A DNA stretch of 64,000 nucleotides from Frigidibacter albus (GTDB lineage: Bacteria; Pseudomonadota; Alphaproteobacteria; Rhodobacterales; Rhodobacteraceae): contig NZ_JAAAUC010000003.1 in the NCBI RefSeq assembly GCF_009908165.1, positions 186,001 through 250,000 of the forward strand, written 5' to 3'. Below are positions 1 to 8,535 of this stretch, one piece after another. A program made the position numbers and the translations under genes. The first letter of the stretch is position 1, and each line of letters begins with the position of its first letter. The notes below the pieces were generated by a model, which was given only the letters and a program-made list of their open reading frames with translations, was not told the origin of the DNA and did not search any database.

Positions 1-280
1 GCTCTTACCTTCTTGCCCGGAATCAAGGCGCTTCAGCGCCGCCGGGCAGCGCCCGTCCGCCCCCCGGGCGGGCGCTACTCAACGGTTCCGCGTAGAACGC
101 CGGTGGAGTTGCGCCGCACCATAAAGCGCCTAGAACCTGCGTTGCAGCGCCCACCCGCGGACGGGCGCTGCCCTCTGACTGGGCCAGATGAAGACGCCAA
201 GATGCCCGCGCCCATGGGCTGGCGCTCCCCGCCGCGGAATGCGAAACTCAGTCCAAGAAATGCGCAGGGCAGGGCAACAG
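1..280. other. Left-edge non-coding region with hairpins
   Basis: No gene in this stretch can be supported; the open frames here have no family resemblance. The content is GC-rich with strong dyad symmetry, described in the next entry. The region presumably carries the leader of the glycosyltransferase gene at 281. No good -10/-35 pair is evident. Confidence 0.5.
48..171. repeat. Tandem pair of related GC-rich hairpins
   Basis: Two inverted repeats share their left arm. The first pairs 48-59 with 65-76 (12 bp with one G-T wobble). The second pairs 144-152 with 163-171 (9 bp perfect). Both begin with the motif GCAGCGCCC. A similar arm, AGCGCCCGCC, forms the hairpin at 53639-53666, so these may belong to the same repeat family. 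There is no T-run, so they are not classical terminators. Confidence 0.55.
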
Positions 281-1729
281 ATGGACCAGGGCAACGGGCA
301 GGGCACGCGGATCTTCCTCGCGCTGCTGGTGGGCTATTTCCTGCTGCAATTCGGGCTGCGGCTGGCGCTTGGCGGCGCGCTGGAAACGGATGAGGCCGAG
401 ATGGTCCTGCTGACCCCCGGCTTCCGGCTGGGCTATGGCCCGCAGCTGCCGCTCTACAGCTGGCTTCAGGCGGCCAGCTTCGCGGTCTTCGGCAAGTCCA
501 CCTTCGCGCTCGCCATCGTCAAGAACCTGATGCTGTTTGGCACCTATGCGCTGGTCTTTGCCGCACTCCGTCCGCTTCTGCCGCTGCGGCTGGCGGTGGC
601 CGGAACGCTGGGCCTTGCGCTGCTGCCCGACGTGTTCTGGGAGGGGCAGCGCGCCACTACCCATTCCGTCGCGCTGCTGCTGACGATTGCGGCAACCCTC
701 GCGGCGGTCTCGGGCCTGCTCCGGCGGGGCCGGGCCGCCGATTACCTGCTGCTGGGGCTGGCCATCGGCCTCGGCTCGCTGTCGAAATACAATTACGCGC
801 TGGTTCCGGTCGCCCTGGCGCTGGCGGGCCTGACCCTGCCGCTGATGCGGGCCCGGCTCGGCGACCGGCGCATCCTCGCCACGCTGGCGGTTGCACTGGC
901 TCTCATCGCCGCGCCCGCCCTCTGGATGCTGCGCCACCCGGAGCTCGCCTTTGCCTCGGGCTACAAGCTGACGGTGGGCGAGGCGGTTGTCCAAACCCTG
1001 CCCTGGCTGACCGGTCTCGGCGACAGCTTCACCGGGATCGCCGCGGGGCTGGGGCTGGCCGCGCTGGTCGCGGCGGCCCTCGGTTTCGGCCTGCGCAACC
1101 GTGCCACCTCGCCGCTGACCGAACCGGGCGAGACCTTCGTGCGCCTGCTGACCCGCGCCGCGCTGACCGCCTTTGCCGTCTTCCTTGTGGGGGTCGTGTT
1201 CGCCGGCGCCACCCATGTCACCCCGCGCTGGCTGCTGCCGGTCTTCGTGCTGGCTGCACCGCCGCTGCTGATCCGTGCGGTGGCGATGGCGCGCCCCGCG
1301 GCCTTCCACGGGCTGCTGGGGGTGGTCGCGGTGCTGGCGGCGCTGACGGTCGTCGGCATGGCCGGGGCGCGGATGTATGGCCCGGCCCGCGGCGCGGTGG
1401 ACTTCGCCGATGTCGAGGCGGCGCTGGCCCGTTTTGAGCCCGAAACGACGCCGATCCTTGCCGACTTCTATGTCGGCGGCAATCTGGCGCTGCGCAATCC
1501 CGGCTGGCAGGTGGCGCCCTTCCTGCCGACACAGGCCCCGCCCGCACCCGGCACGCCGGTGCTGGTTCTGATGCGCACGAACCTCAATCTGGAAAGCAAT
1601 CTCGGCCGCAGTGGATGGCCTGCCCCCGAGACAGCGCAGGTGCTGGACAGCCTCGATTTCACCGTGCCCTTCCGCTTTACCGACGCCGAAACCCTGGCCC
1701 TTTCCGCCCGGCTGGTGGCGCGGCCCTAA
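281..1729 (+). CDS. GT39/ArnT-like membrane glycosyltransferase
   Basis: Integral membrane protein of 482 residues, predicted to transfer a sugar from a polyprenyl-phosphate carrier to an envelope acceptor on the periplasmic side. It has a GT-C style layout: a first membrane segment at about residues 10-32, an acidic Asp37-Glu38 pair in the first periplasmic loop (the usual position of catalytic acid residues), then about ten hydrophobic segments and a short soluble C-terminus. I chose ATG 281 rather than upstream in-frame ATGs because the first hydrophobic segment then starts near the N-terminus; the ribosome site is weak. The acceptor is unknown and neighbours do not help. The family assignment is fairly sure, the substrate is not. 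Confidence 0.7.
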   Translation: MDQGNGQGTRIFLALLVGYFLLQFGLRLALGGALETDEAEMVLLTPGFRLGYGPQLPLYSWLQAASFAVFGKSTFALAIVKNLMLFGTYALVFAALRPLLPLRLAVAGTLGLALLPDVFWEGQRATTHSVALLLTIAATLAAVSGLLRRGRAADYLLLGLAIGLGSLSKYNYALVPVALALAGLTLPLMRARLGDRRILATLAVALALIAAPALWMLRHPELAFASGYKLTVGEAVVQTLPWLTGLGDSFTGIAAGLGLAALVAAALGFGLRNRATSPLTEPGETFVRLLTRAALTAFAVFLVGVVFAGATHVTPRWLLPVFVLAAPPLLIRAVAMARPAAFHGLLGVVAVLAALTVVGMAGARMYGPARGAVDFADVEAALARFEPETTPILADFYVGGNLALRNPGWQVAPFLPTQAPPAPGTPVLVLMRTNLNLESNLGRSGWPAPETAQVLDSLDFTVPFRFTDAETLALSARLVARP

Positions 1730-1847
1730 GCCGCGCTGCGGCGCAATCGCGCATCATGTCGTTTTCGTCCCGCAGATGTCGGGCGCGCCGTCCTGAAATT
1801 CCGGCAGTCTGGCATTCGTGGGCAAACAGCGCTTCAGGAGTCGCCCG

Positions 1848-4349
1848 ATGAAAACCCATGTTCGTGCCCTTGTCGTTGGCGGCGGCGCCGTCGGAAACGG
1901 GATCGCCTATCACCTCGCCAAGGCCGGCTGGGACACGATGCTGCTGGAGCGGGACGAGCTGACCTCTGGCTCCACCTGGCACGCCGCCGGCCTCTTGCCG
2001 CTGTTCAACATGGGCTATGCCACCACCCATATCCACAAATACAGCGTCGATTTCTACAAGACGCTGGAGGCGGAAACCGGGCTCAATGCCGGCTTCGCGG
2101 TTGTCGGCAACCTGCGTATGGCGCAGACCGATGCGCGGATGGATGAATACATGCTGTATTCCTCGGTCGCGGAAACCGCCGATGTGTATCACGAATTCCT
2201 GACCCCGGCGCAGATCAAGGAGCGCTGGCCGCTGGTGCGGACCGAGGACCTGAAGGGCGCGCTGTTCCACCCGCAGGACGGCTATATCAACCCCGCCGAC
2301 GTGACGCAGGCGATGGCCAAGGGCGCGCGCCAGCTGGGGGCCGAGATCGTGCGGCGGATGCAGGTCGACAGCTACGAATGGACCGGGTCCGAGTGGGTCG
2401 TGCGCGGCCACAAGATGGTGGAAAAGGGCGGGATGCTGGTCGCCTCGGATGAGGCGTTCGAGATCCATGCCGAGCATGTGGTGACCGCCACCGGCAACCA
2501 CGCGCAGCGCACCGCGCGGCTGCTGGGGCTGAAGATCCCGGCGATTCCGGTGGAACACCAGTATATCGTCACCGAACCCGACCCGATGCTGGCCGCCTGG
2601 CGCAAGGCCGGCAATCCCGAGCATCCGGTGCTGCGCGACGCCGACGCGAAATGGTATGTGCGCGAGGAGCGCGGCGGCTGGATCCTTGGGCCTTACGAGC
2701 GCAATGCGCCCGCGCGCTTCCTCTATGACGTGCCCGAAAGCTTCCGCGCCGACCTCTTCCCGCTGGATCTGGAGCGGATCGAGGAGGAATACATGAGCAT
2801 GATCCACCGGATTCCCTCGTCGGAAACCGTGGGGCTCAAGGACGATTTCAACGGCCCGATCTGCTACACCCCCGATGGCAACCCGCTGGTCGGCCCGGCG
2901 CCGGGCCTGCGCAACATGTGGCTGGCCGAGGGCTTTTCGTTCGGCATCACCGCGGCGGGGGGCACGGGATACTACCTTGCGCAGTTGATGACCGAAGGTG
3001 AGGCCGAGATCGACATGGCCAGCCTCGACCCCAAGCGCTACGGCAGCTGGATCACTACCGAATACGCCGCGCGCAAGAACGAGGAATGCTATGAGCATGT
3101 CTTTGTCCTGCATCACCCCGATGAGGAACGCGAAGCCTGTCGCCCGCTGCGCACCGCGCCGGTCTATGACCGGCAAAAGGCGCTTGGCGCCCAGTTCGGG
3201 CAGGTGAACGGGTGGGAGCGGCCGAATTACTATGGTCCGCTGGATGCCCCGTCGAACTTCGACCATGACAGCCGCAGCTTCCGCCGCGGCGCGTGGTGGG
3301 ACTATGCGAGGTCCGAAGCCGAGGCGCTGCGCGAAACCGCTGGCCTGATCGACGCCACCGCCTTCACCAAGCATCTGGTGCGCGGCCCGGGCGCGACGGC
3401 CTTCCTCGACGGTTTCACCTGCAACAAACTGCCCGCCATCGGCCGCATCAACCTGACCTATGCGCTGACCGCGACGGGCACCACGCGGACCGAATACACC
3501 ATCGTCCGTCTGTCGGAAAATGAATACTATCTGGTCTCTGCCGGGGCCTGGACGGCCTATGATGCAGATTATCTGAAACAGGCCGCCGAGGATTTCATCG
3601 CGGCGGGCGGCGGATACCTCGACATCCATGACGTCACGACGCAATGGGGCGTCTTCGGCCTCGCCGGGCCGAACTCCCGCGCGATCCTGAACGAGTTGGT
3701 GCGCGATGCGGTGCCCGAAACCGTGCTGTCCAACAAGCGCTTCCCCTGGCTGACGATGCGCAACATCGAGCTTGGCATGTGCCCGGTGCGCGCCATCCGC
3801 GTTGCCTATACCGGCGAGCTGGGATGGGAGCTGCACCACCCGATCGAGATGTCGGCCTACCTGTGGGACCAGCTGCAAACCGCTGGCGCCAAGCACGGCA
3901 TGAAGCTGGTTGGCGCCCGCGCCCAGAACTGGCTGCGGCAGGAGAAATCCTATCGCGCCTTCGGCACCGAGCTCGGCCGCGACGCCACCCCGCTGGAGGC
4001 CGGGCTGGACCGGTTCGTGGACCTGTCGAAGGACTTCCACGGCAAGCAGGCGATGCTCGACACCGGCATCCGCAGCAAATGCGTGACGCTGCTGATCGAC
4101 GGCCCCACCGATTGCGACCCCTGGGGGAAAGAGGCGCTGCTGCATGACGGCGCCAAGATCGGCCGCCTCACCTCGGGCGGCTGGTCGGTGGGCTTCGGCA
4201 AGCAGATCGGCATGGGCTATGTGCGCCCCGACCTCGCCGTCACCGGGCAGAGGCTGAAGGTGCGGATGCTGCGCAAGCTGTGGGATGCCGAGGTGGTGGA
4301 GGACAGCCCCTTCGATCCGTCGAACGCCCGCATCCGCAAGGATGGTTGA
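1848..4349 (+). CDS. Dimethylglycine/sarcosine dehydrogenase-like flavoenzyme
   Basis: Protein of 833 residues with two fused modules. Residues 1-400 are a DAO-type FAD oxidoreductase with a dinucleotide motif at 10-18 and a Ser-Thr-Trp-His motif ending at His45; in mitochondrial dimethylglycine and sarcosine dehydrogenases this histidine carries covalent FAD. Residues from about 430 onward are a GcvT aminomethyltransferase module that binds tetrahydrofolate. In the family, N-demethylation of glycine derivatives yields methylene-THF. ATG 1848 has a CAGGAG site 7 bases upstream. The substrate (dimethylglycine, sarcosine or another N-methyl compound) cannot be told from sequence. No betaine-degradation genes lie beside it. 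Confidence 0.8.
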   Translation: MKTHVRALVVGGGAVGNGIAYHLAKAGWDTMLLERDELTSGSTWHAAGLLPLFNMGYATTHIHKYSVDFYKTLEAETGLNAGFAVVGNLRMAQTDARMDEYMLYSSVAETADVYHEFLTPAQIKERWPLVRTEDLKGALFHPQDGYINPADVTQAMAKGARQLGAEIVRRMQVDSYEWTGSEWVVRGHKMVEKGGMLVASDEAFEIHAEHVVTATGNHAQRTARLLGLKIPAIPVEHQYIVTEPDPMLAAWRKAGNPEHPVLRDADAKWYVREERGGWILGPYERNAPARFLYDVPESFRADLFPLDLERIEEEYMSMIHRIPSSETVGLKDDFNGPICYTPDGNPLVGPAPGLRNMWLAEGFSFGITAAGGTGYYLAQLMTEGEAEIDMASLDPKRYGSWITTEYAARKNEECYEHVFVLHHPDEEREACRPLRTAPVYDRQKALGAQFGQVNGWERPNYYGPLDAPSNFDHDSRSFRRGAWWDYARSEAEALRETAGLIDATAFTKHLVRGPGATAFLDGFTCNKLPAIGRINLTYALTATGTTRTEYTIVRLSENEYYLVSAGAWTAYDADYLKQAAEDFIAAGGGYLDIHDVTTQWGVFGLAGPNSRAILNELVRDAVPETVLSNKRFPWLTMRNIELGMCPVRAIRVAYTGELGWELHHPIEMSAYLWDQLQTAGAKHGMKLVGARAQNWLRQEKSYRAFGTELGRDATPLEAGLDRFVDLSKDFHGKQAMLDTGIRSKCVTLLIDGPTDCDPWGKEALLHDGAKIGRLTSGGWSVGFGKQIGMGYVRPDLAVTGQRLKVRMLRKLWDAEVVEDSPFDPSNARIRKDG

Positions 4350-4386
4350 GGCCGCTACAGGTCCCGCTCCGGCGGGCGGGGCCTTG

Positions 4387-4638
4387 CTAGACCTTCCTGC
4401 GCCGCAGGTCGCGGATCAGCGAGATCGCGGCGCCAAGCCCGAACCCCGAGATCGTGGCGATGAGCGCGGCCATGGCCGCGCCCATCTCGCAGCCGCCTGA
4501 ACTGCCCGCGCCGCAGGCCCCTTGCAGGTGACCCAGCCCCAGCACCAGAAACAGGGTCAGCGGGGGCAGGGCCAGCAACCCCAAAAGCCCCCACAAGAGC
4601 GCCCGGAGCGTCAGCTTGAGGGGCGTGTAGCGCGGCAT
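4387..4638 (-). CDS. Small two-helix membrane protein
   Basis: Unrecognised protein of 83 residues. It has a basic N-terminus, a hydrophobic segment at about 11-37, a short loop with Cys42 and Cys50, a second hydrophobic segment at about 52-74, and a very basic C-terminal tail (RDLRRRK). Its ATG overlaps the TGA of the small lipoprotein gene before it (TGATG), which argues for translational coupling and decides this start over an in-frame ATG 18 bases upstream. The function is unknown; the two genes are likely made together and may act together in the envelope. Confidence 0.5.
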   Translation of the reverse strand: MPRYTPLKLTLRALLWGLLGLLALPPLTLFLVLGLGHLQGACGAGSSGGCEMGAAMAALIATISGFGLGAAISLIRDLRRRKV

Positions 4639-4769
4639 CAGCCGGTCTCGGCGCATTCGACGAGGTTGGTGGGCAAGGTCGTGCAGACATGGGTCTGCGC
4701 GGGGGCCTCCTCCGCCGGCTGGACGCAGGCGGTCAGCGCGAAAAGCAGGCCGACTATAAGAATTCGCAT
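4638..4769 (-). CDS. Tiny putative lipoprotein (43 aa)
   Basis: A 43-codon ORF encoding a short basic start, a hydrophobic stretch and a lipobox Leu12-Thr-Ala-Cys15, followed by a 28-residue mature part with two further cysteines (Cys29 and Cys39). This is the pattern of a lipoprotein signal peptide cut by signal peptidase II. The stop codon overlaps the start of the next small membrane protein gene. No family recognised. The clear lipobox and the one-base overlap are the main evidence that it is real. Confidence 0.55.
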   Translation of the reverse strand: MRILIVGLLFALTACVQPAEEAPAQTHVCTTLPTNLVECAETG

Positions 4770-4910
4770 CACGGCACCCTGAATTGATGGACGCTGTTCA
4801 TAGCTGACCGGCCACAGTCGCGGCCGGAGAAATCACTTCAGATATGGGCCGAGTATAGGCCTAGGGCCCTCACCTCGCAACAATCCTGCAACGCGCTTCA
4901 GCGAGCGCGA

Positions 4911-5678
4911 CTACTGGCTCCGTCGGGCCAGCCAGCGCGACCATTGCTGGCGCGAGCCACCGAAGGCGTTCAGGTCCACCTCGCCGGAAACCCCGCGCGC
5001 AAGGCCGGTGCCGGTATATTGCCAGAACGTCCAGTCATGCCCGGGATAGACCTGATCGGGATGCCCGGCGACCGACCGCAGCCAGAACTCCACCCCGTTC
5101 AGCCGCCACATCTCATTCTCGCGGAAGAAATCCACGGTGGTGTAGACCACCGGCCGCTGCCCATAATGCTGGGTGATGATCGCCATGAAGATCTGCGCCT
5201 CGGCGCGGATCCACTCGGGCGAGGGGCGGCCGGGGCAGTTGCGCGACCGCGTCCATTCCATGTCCAGCACCGGGGGCAGGGCGCCCCGCTCGGCCGGAAC
5301 GTTCTGGATGAACCATGCGGCTTGTTCCTGCGCCGTGCGGCAGAAGTAGTAGAAGTGATAGGCCCCGCGCGGCAGACCGGCGCGGCGGGCGCCCTCCCAG
5401 TTGGCACGGAACATCGGGTCGGCGACGTCGCCGCCCTCGGTCGCCTTGATCCAGGCGAAGGACACCCCGCCCGAGGCGACGCCCTGCCAGTCGATCGGGC
5501 CCTGCCAGCGCGACACGTCGATGCCATGCACCTCATATCCCGCCGGGGTGCGGCCATACCACGGATGCGGCGCGGCATCGCCGAATTGCGGCGGAATGCC
5601 CTGCGGATGCTGTCCGCCGCAGGCCGCTACAATCACCGCCACGGCGATGACCGCCAGCCCCTTGATCCATCCGCGCAT
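4911..5678 (-). CDS. GH25 muramidase (lysozyme-like) lipoprotein
   Basis: Protein of 255 residues predicted to hydrolyse the beta-1,4 bond between MurNAc and GlcNAc in peptidoglycan. It has a lipoprotein signal with lipobox Val-Ala-Ala-Cys20. The rest is a GH25 barrel: GIDVSRWQG with Asp54, FAWIKATEG near 75-82, GAYHFY near 105-110, and the catalytic LDMEW motif (Asp139, Glu141). The length is normal for a single-domain GH25 protein, with no added binding repeats. It lies in a minus-strand run with the two tiny envelope genes downstream. Likely a periplasmic, membrane-anchored enzyme for wall remodelling; a defensive or prophage role is not suggested by the context. Confidence 0.85.
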   Translation of the reverse strand: MRGWIKGLAVIAVAVIVAACGGQHPQGIPPQFGDAAPHPWYGRTPAGYEVHGIDVSRWQGPIDWQGVASGGVSFAWIKATEGGDVADPMFRANWEGARRAGLPRGAYHFYYFCRTAQEQAAWFIQNVPAERGALPPVLDMEWTRSRNCPGRPSPEWIRAEAQIFMAIITQHYGQRPVVYTTVDFFRENEMWRLNGVEFWLRSVAGHPDQVYPGHDWTFWQYTGTGLARGVSGEVDLNAFGGSRQQWSRWLARRSQ

Positions 5679-5799
5679 CCGCTGCCCCTGCTATCCAGCC
5701 CGCGGGCCATTCGGCCCCGCCTCACTTTTTTGCGACTCTGCCGGAGGGGGGGCGGATTGTCACGGGGGGCAGGGCAGGGGCAACGAAAACGTGTCCGGG

Positions 5800-6147
5800 C
5801 TACATACCTTTGGCGGCCGCCAGCTCATCCCAGCAGGCCAGCGCATGTCCGGCATACATCATCGCCGGGCCACCGCCCATCTGGACGGCCATCGCCAGCA
5901 CGTCGCCCAACTCCTCGCGCGTGGCGCCTTCCTTCATCAGCGCATCGACATGCAGCACGATGCATGGCTCGCAGCGCACGCCGACGGCGATGCCAAGCGC
6001 GATGAATTCCTTCTCCTTCATCCCCAGCACGCCGCCCTCCTTCACGCCCTTCGACAGCGCGCTGAAGCCCTTGGCGGTTTCGGGAATCGCCTTGTAGAGC
6101 GTGCGCAGCTCGTCGCGCATCGTGTCGATCTTGGTCTGGTAGTCCAT
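5800..6147 (-). CDS. AhpD-like carboxymuconolactone decarboxylase family protein
   Basis: Protein of 115 residues with the AhpD-type redox motif Cys59-Glu-Pro-Cys62 followed by His66 inside a helical core. The motif suggests a thiol peroxidase or alkylhydroperoxidase role rather than true carboxymuconolactone decarboxylation. I start at ATG 6147 because AGGAGA lies just upstream; the longer frame has no such site. It lies 92 bases downstream of the flavin oxidase gene on the same strand. If co-expressed, it could deal with peroxide released by that oxidase; this is inference from proximity. Confidence 0.75.
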   Translation of the reverse strand: MDYQTKIDTMRDELRTLYKAIPETAKGFSALSKGVKEGGVLGMKEKEFIALGIAVGVRCEPCIVLHVDALMKEGATREELGDVLAMAVQMGGGPAMMYAGHALACWDELAAAKGM

Positions 6148-6239
6148 GTCCGTCTCCTGCTTGCGTGTGGGAGAGATTTGGCATGGACCGCGGACCCGCA
6201 CCTTGATGCGGGTCAACTTATGCAGCGTTCCGAATGCGT

Positions 6240-7316
6240 TCAGCCGAACCGCGCCGGCGACAGCGCGGCGACGGTGGCGGCATCGACCGCCGGGGCGCGC
6301 CCGGCGATCAGGTCGGCCGCAAGCTGGCTGGCAGCAGGGCAGGTCTGGAAGCCGTAGCCGCCTTGCCCCGCCAGCCAGAAGAAATCCGGCACCCGCGGGT
6401 CCGGCCCGATCACCAGCACCCGGTCGGGCGCGAAGGTGCGCAGGCCCGCCCAGTTGGAGATCATGCGGGTGACAGGCTCCGTCACCATCGCCTCATACCG
6501 CGCCAACCCCTCGGCCAGCACCATGTCATCGGCCCAGGCGTCATGCGGGTCCATCGGGTGTTCTTCGGCCGGTGAGACGATCAGCGCCCCGGCATCGGGC
6601 TTGCAATACCAGCCTTCGCCGGCGCCGAACACCATCGGCCAGCGGCTGACGTCATGCCCGCCGGGCGCCGGGATCCGCGCCATCGACCGGCGGTTGGGCT
6701 GGAACCCCAGCGGCCGCACCCCCGCCATCTGCGCCACCCCGTCGACCCAGGCCCCGGCGGCATTGACCAGCATCCGCCCGGAATGGCTGCCCGCTTCGCT
6801 GGTCACCGTCCAGCCGCCGGCACCCCGCGCAATGCCCGTCACCCGCGCGCCGGTGACGATGGTTGCGCCATTTCCCCGCGCCTCGCGCAGGAAGTTCTGG
6901 ATCAGCAGGTCGGTGTCGATGTCCTCGGCATGGGCCGCATAGCCCGCCAGCGCCACCGCCTCCGGGTTCAGGATCGGAACCATTCCCCGCGCCTCATCCA
7001 CGCTGATCTGGTCCAGCGCCATATCGGCGATGTCCTCGGCAAAGGCCTCCGCCTCGCTCTGCCGCGCCACGATCATCATGCCGCGCGGGCTCAGCACGCC
7101 GCCATGCGCGTGGCGGTGATGGTCCTCGCTGGCAAGGCTCAGTTCCACCACCGGCGCGAGGCCATAGCGCGGCTCGAACAGCGCCGCCGAGCGGCCCGAG
7201 GCGTGGTAGCCAAGCGCCGGTTCCGCCTCCAGCAGCGTGACGCGGCCCAGATGCGACAGCCGCGCCGCCGCCGAGATGCCGGCGATGCCGCCGCCGATGA
7301 TGAGGAAGTCCTGCAT
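6240..7316 (-). CDS. FAD-dependent amine/amino-acid oxidase (DAO family)
   Basis: Protein of 358 residues with a DAO fold. It has the N-terminal dinucleotide motif GGGIAG at about 8-13 followed by an ARL helix and an acidic strand end, and a C-terminal FAD-contacting Gly-Gln-Gly-Gly-Tyr-Gly-Phe segment. Members oxidise glycine, D-amino acids, sarcosine or hydroxyglutarate. ATG 7316 has AGGAGA upstream. The gene follows the purine importer and xanthine dehydrogenase genes, separated from the binding-protein gene by a hairpin. The substrate is unknown; a nitrogen-salvage role is plausible from context only. Confidence 0.75.
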   Translation of the reverse strand: MQDFLIIGGGIAGISAAARLSHLGRVTLLEAEPALGYHASGRSAALFEPRYGLAPVVELSLASEDHHRHAHGGVLSPRGMMIVARQSEAEAFAEDIADMALDQISVDEARGMVPILNPEAVALAGYAAHAEDIDTDLLIQNFLREARGNGATIVTGARVTGIARGAGGWTVTSEAGSHSGRMLVNAAGAWVDGVAQMAGVRPLGFQPNRRSMARIPAPGGHDVSRWPMVFGAGEGWYCKPDAGALIVSPAEEHPMDPHDAWADDMVLAEGLARYEAMVTEPVTRMISNWAGLRTFAPDRVLVIGPDPRVPDFFWLAGQGGYGFQTCPAASQLAADLIAGRAPAVDAATVAALSPARFG

Positions 7317-7341
7317 GCCCGTCTCCTGCGATCAGAATGCA

Positions 7342-7367
7342 AGAGGGGGGCACCCGTGCCCCCCTCT
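7342..7367 (-). terminator. Strong hairpin after the BMP binding-protein gene
   Basis: Perfect 11-bp inverted repeat (arms 7342-7352 and 7357-7367, loop of 4) between the binding-protein stop and the flavin oxidase start. In the direction of transcription only a weak T-rich stretch follows. It may end or dampen transcription, or protect the 3' end of the binding-protein message. Confidence 0.5.
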
Positions 7368-7388
7368 GCCGTGTCAGGGGTGCCGCGC

Positions 7389-8471
7389 TTATTGCGGGAT
7401 GTCGCCCTCGATGCCTTCGACATAGAAGTTCATGCCGGCCAGCGTGCCATCATCGGCCACTTCGCCCTCGGCCAGCCAGGCAGAGCCGTCCTGCTTGTTC
7501 AGCGGGCCGGTGAAGGGGTGGTAGGACTTGTCGGCAATCGCCGCGGTCAGCGCCTCGGCCTCGGCCTTCACTTCGGCCGGCACCGCATCGGTGATCTCGC
7601 CGATCACAACTTCACCCTCGCCGATCCCGCCCCAGGTGTCGGTCGAGGTCCAGGTGCCATCCAGCATCGCCTGCACGCGCTTGATGTAATAGGGCGACCA
7701 GTCGTCGATGATCGAGGACACGCGCGGCGAGGGCGCGAAGTCCAGCATGTCCGACGCCTGGCCAAATCCGATCACGCCTTCGGTCTTGGCAGCCTCGGCC
7801 AGCGGTGCGGTCGAGTCGGTATGGGCCAGGATCACGTCCACGCCCTGCTCGATCAGCGCCTTGGCGGCATCGGCCTCTTTCGCGGGGTCGAACCAGGTAT
7901 AGGCCCAGACCACGCTGATCTCGACATCGGGGTTCACCTTCTGGGCGTGGATGAAGGTGGCGTTGATGCCCTGGATGACCTCGGGGATCGGGAACGAGCC
8001 GATATAGCCAATCTTGTTCGATTTGGTCATGTGCCCGGCGATGGTGCCCATCACGGCGCGGCCTTCGTAGAAGCGGGCATTGTAGGTGGAAACGTTGTCG
8101 GCGCGCTTGTAGCCGGTGGCATGTTCGAATTTCACATCCGGGAACTTGGCCGCCACGTTGATCGTCGGGTCCATGTAGCCGAACGAGGTGGTGAAGATCA
8201 GGTCCGCGCCCTGCATTGCCATCTGGGTCAGCGCGCGCTCGGCATCGGCGCCTTCGGGCACGCTTTCCAGATAGACGGTCTCGATCTTGTCGCCGAATTC
8301 CTCTTCGATGGCCAGACGGCCCTGATCGTGCTGGTAGGACCAGCCCAGATCGCCGATCGGGCCGACATAGATGAAGCCCACCTTCAGCGGGTCTTGCGCC
8401 AGCGCCGGGCCGGCCAGCGATACGGCGATCAGCGCGGCGGCGCTGGACTTGAGCAGGGTTCTGCGTTGCAT
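7389..8471 (-). CDS. BMP family nucleoside ABC transporter, substrate-binding protein
   Basis: Periplasmic binding protein of 360 residues in the BMP/Med family, which binds purine nucleosides. The N-terminal signal begins Met-Gln-Arg-Arg and ends Ala-Leu-Ala-Gln near residue 25. A typical BMP core follows (KVGFIYVGPIGDLGW, then a segment FTTSFGYMD). ATG 8471 was chosen over an upstream frame opening because the signal peptide begins there and AGGGAG lies ahead of it. It is the last of four transporter genes (ATPase, permease, permease, binding protein), all downstream of xdhABC. The xanthine dehydrogenase link favours purine nucleosides or bases as cargo. Confidence 0.88.
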   Translation of the reverse strand: MQRRTLLKSSAAALIAVSLAGPALAQDPLKVGFIYVGPIGDLGWSYQHDQGRLAIEEEFGDKIETVYLESVPEGADAERALTQMAMQGADLIFTTSFGYMDPTINVAAKFPDVKFEHATGYKRADNVSTYNARFYEGRAVMGTIAGHMTKSNKIGYIGSFPIPEVIQGINATFIHAQKVNPDVEISVVWAYTWFDPAKEADAAKALIEQGVDVILAHTDSTAPLAEAAKTEGVIGFGQASDMLDFAPSPRVSSIIDDWSPYYIKRVQAMLDGTWTSTDTWGGIGEGEVVIGEITDAVPAEVKAEAEALTAAIADKSYHPFTGPLNKQDGSAWLAEGEVADDGTLAGMNFYVEGIEGDIPQ

Positions 8472-8535
8472 GTTCGGGGTGCTCCCTTGAGGTGTTGTCA
8501 AAGCGGGGCCGCCCCTTCGGGCAGCGGTGAAAGCA

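Noticed and set aside
1677-4145. Very long open frame (over 800 codons) antisense to the dehydrogenase gene
   Set aside because: It mirrors the sense gene's codons, has composition dominated by His, Arg, Gln and Gly, and shows no domain. High GC makes long antisense frames common here. The same holds for the over-1000-codon frames opposite dnaE, xdhB, nrdJ and mrdA.
4911-5678. GH25 muramidase as a prophage lysin
   Set aside because: It has a lipoprotein signal, no wall-binding domain, and there are no holin, tail or integrase genes in the window.
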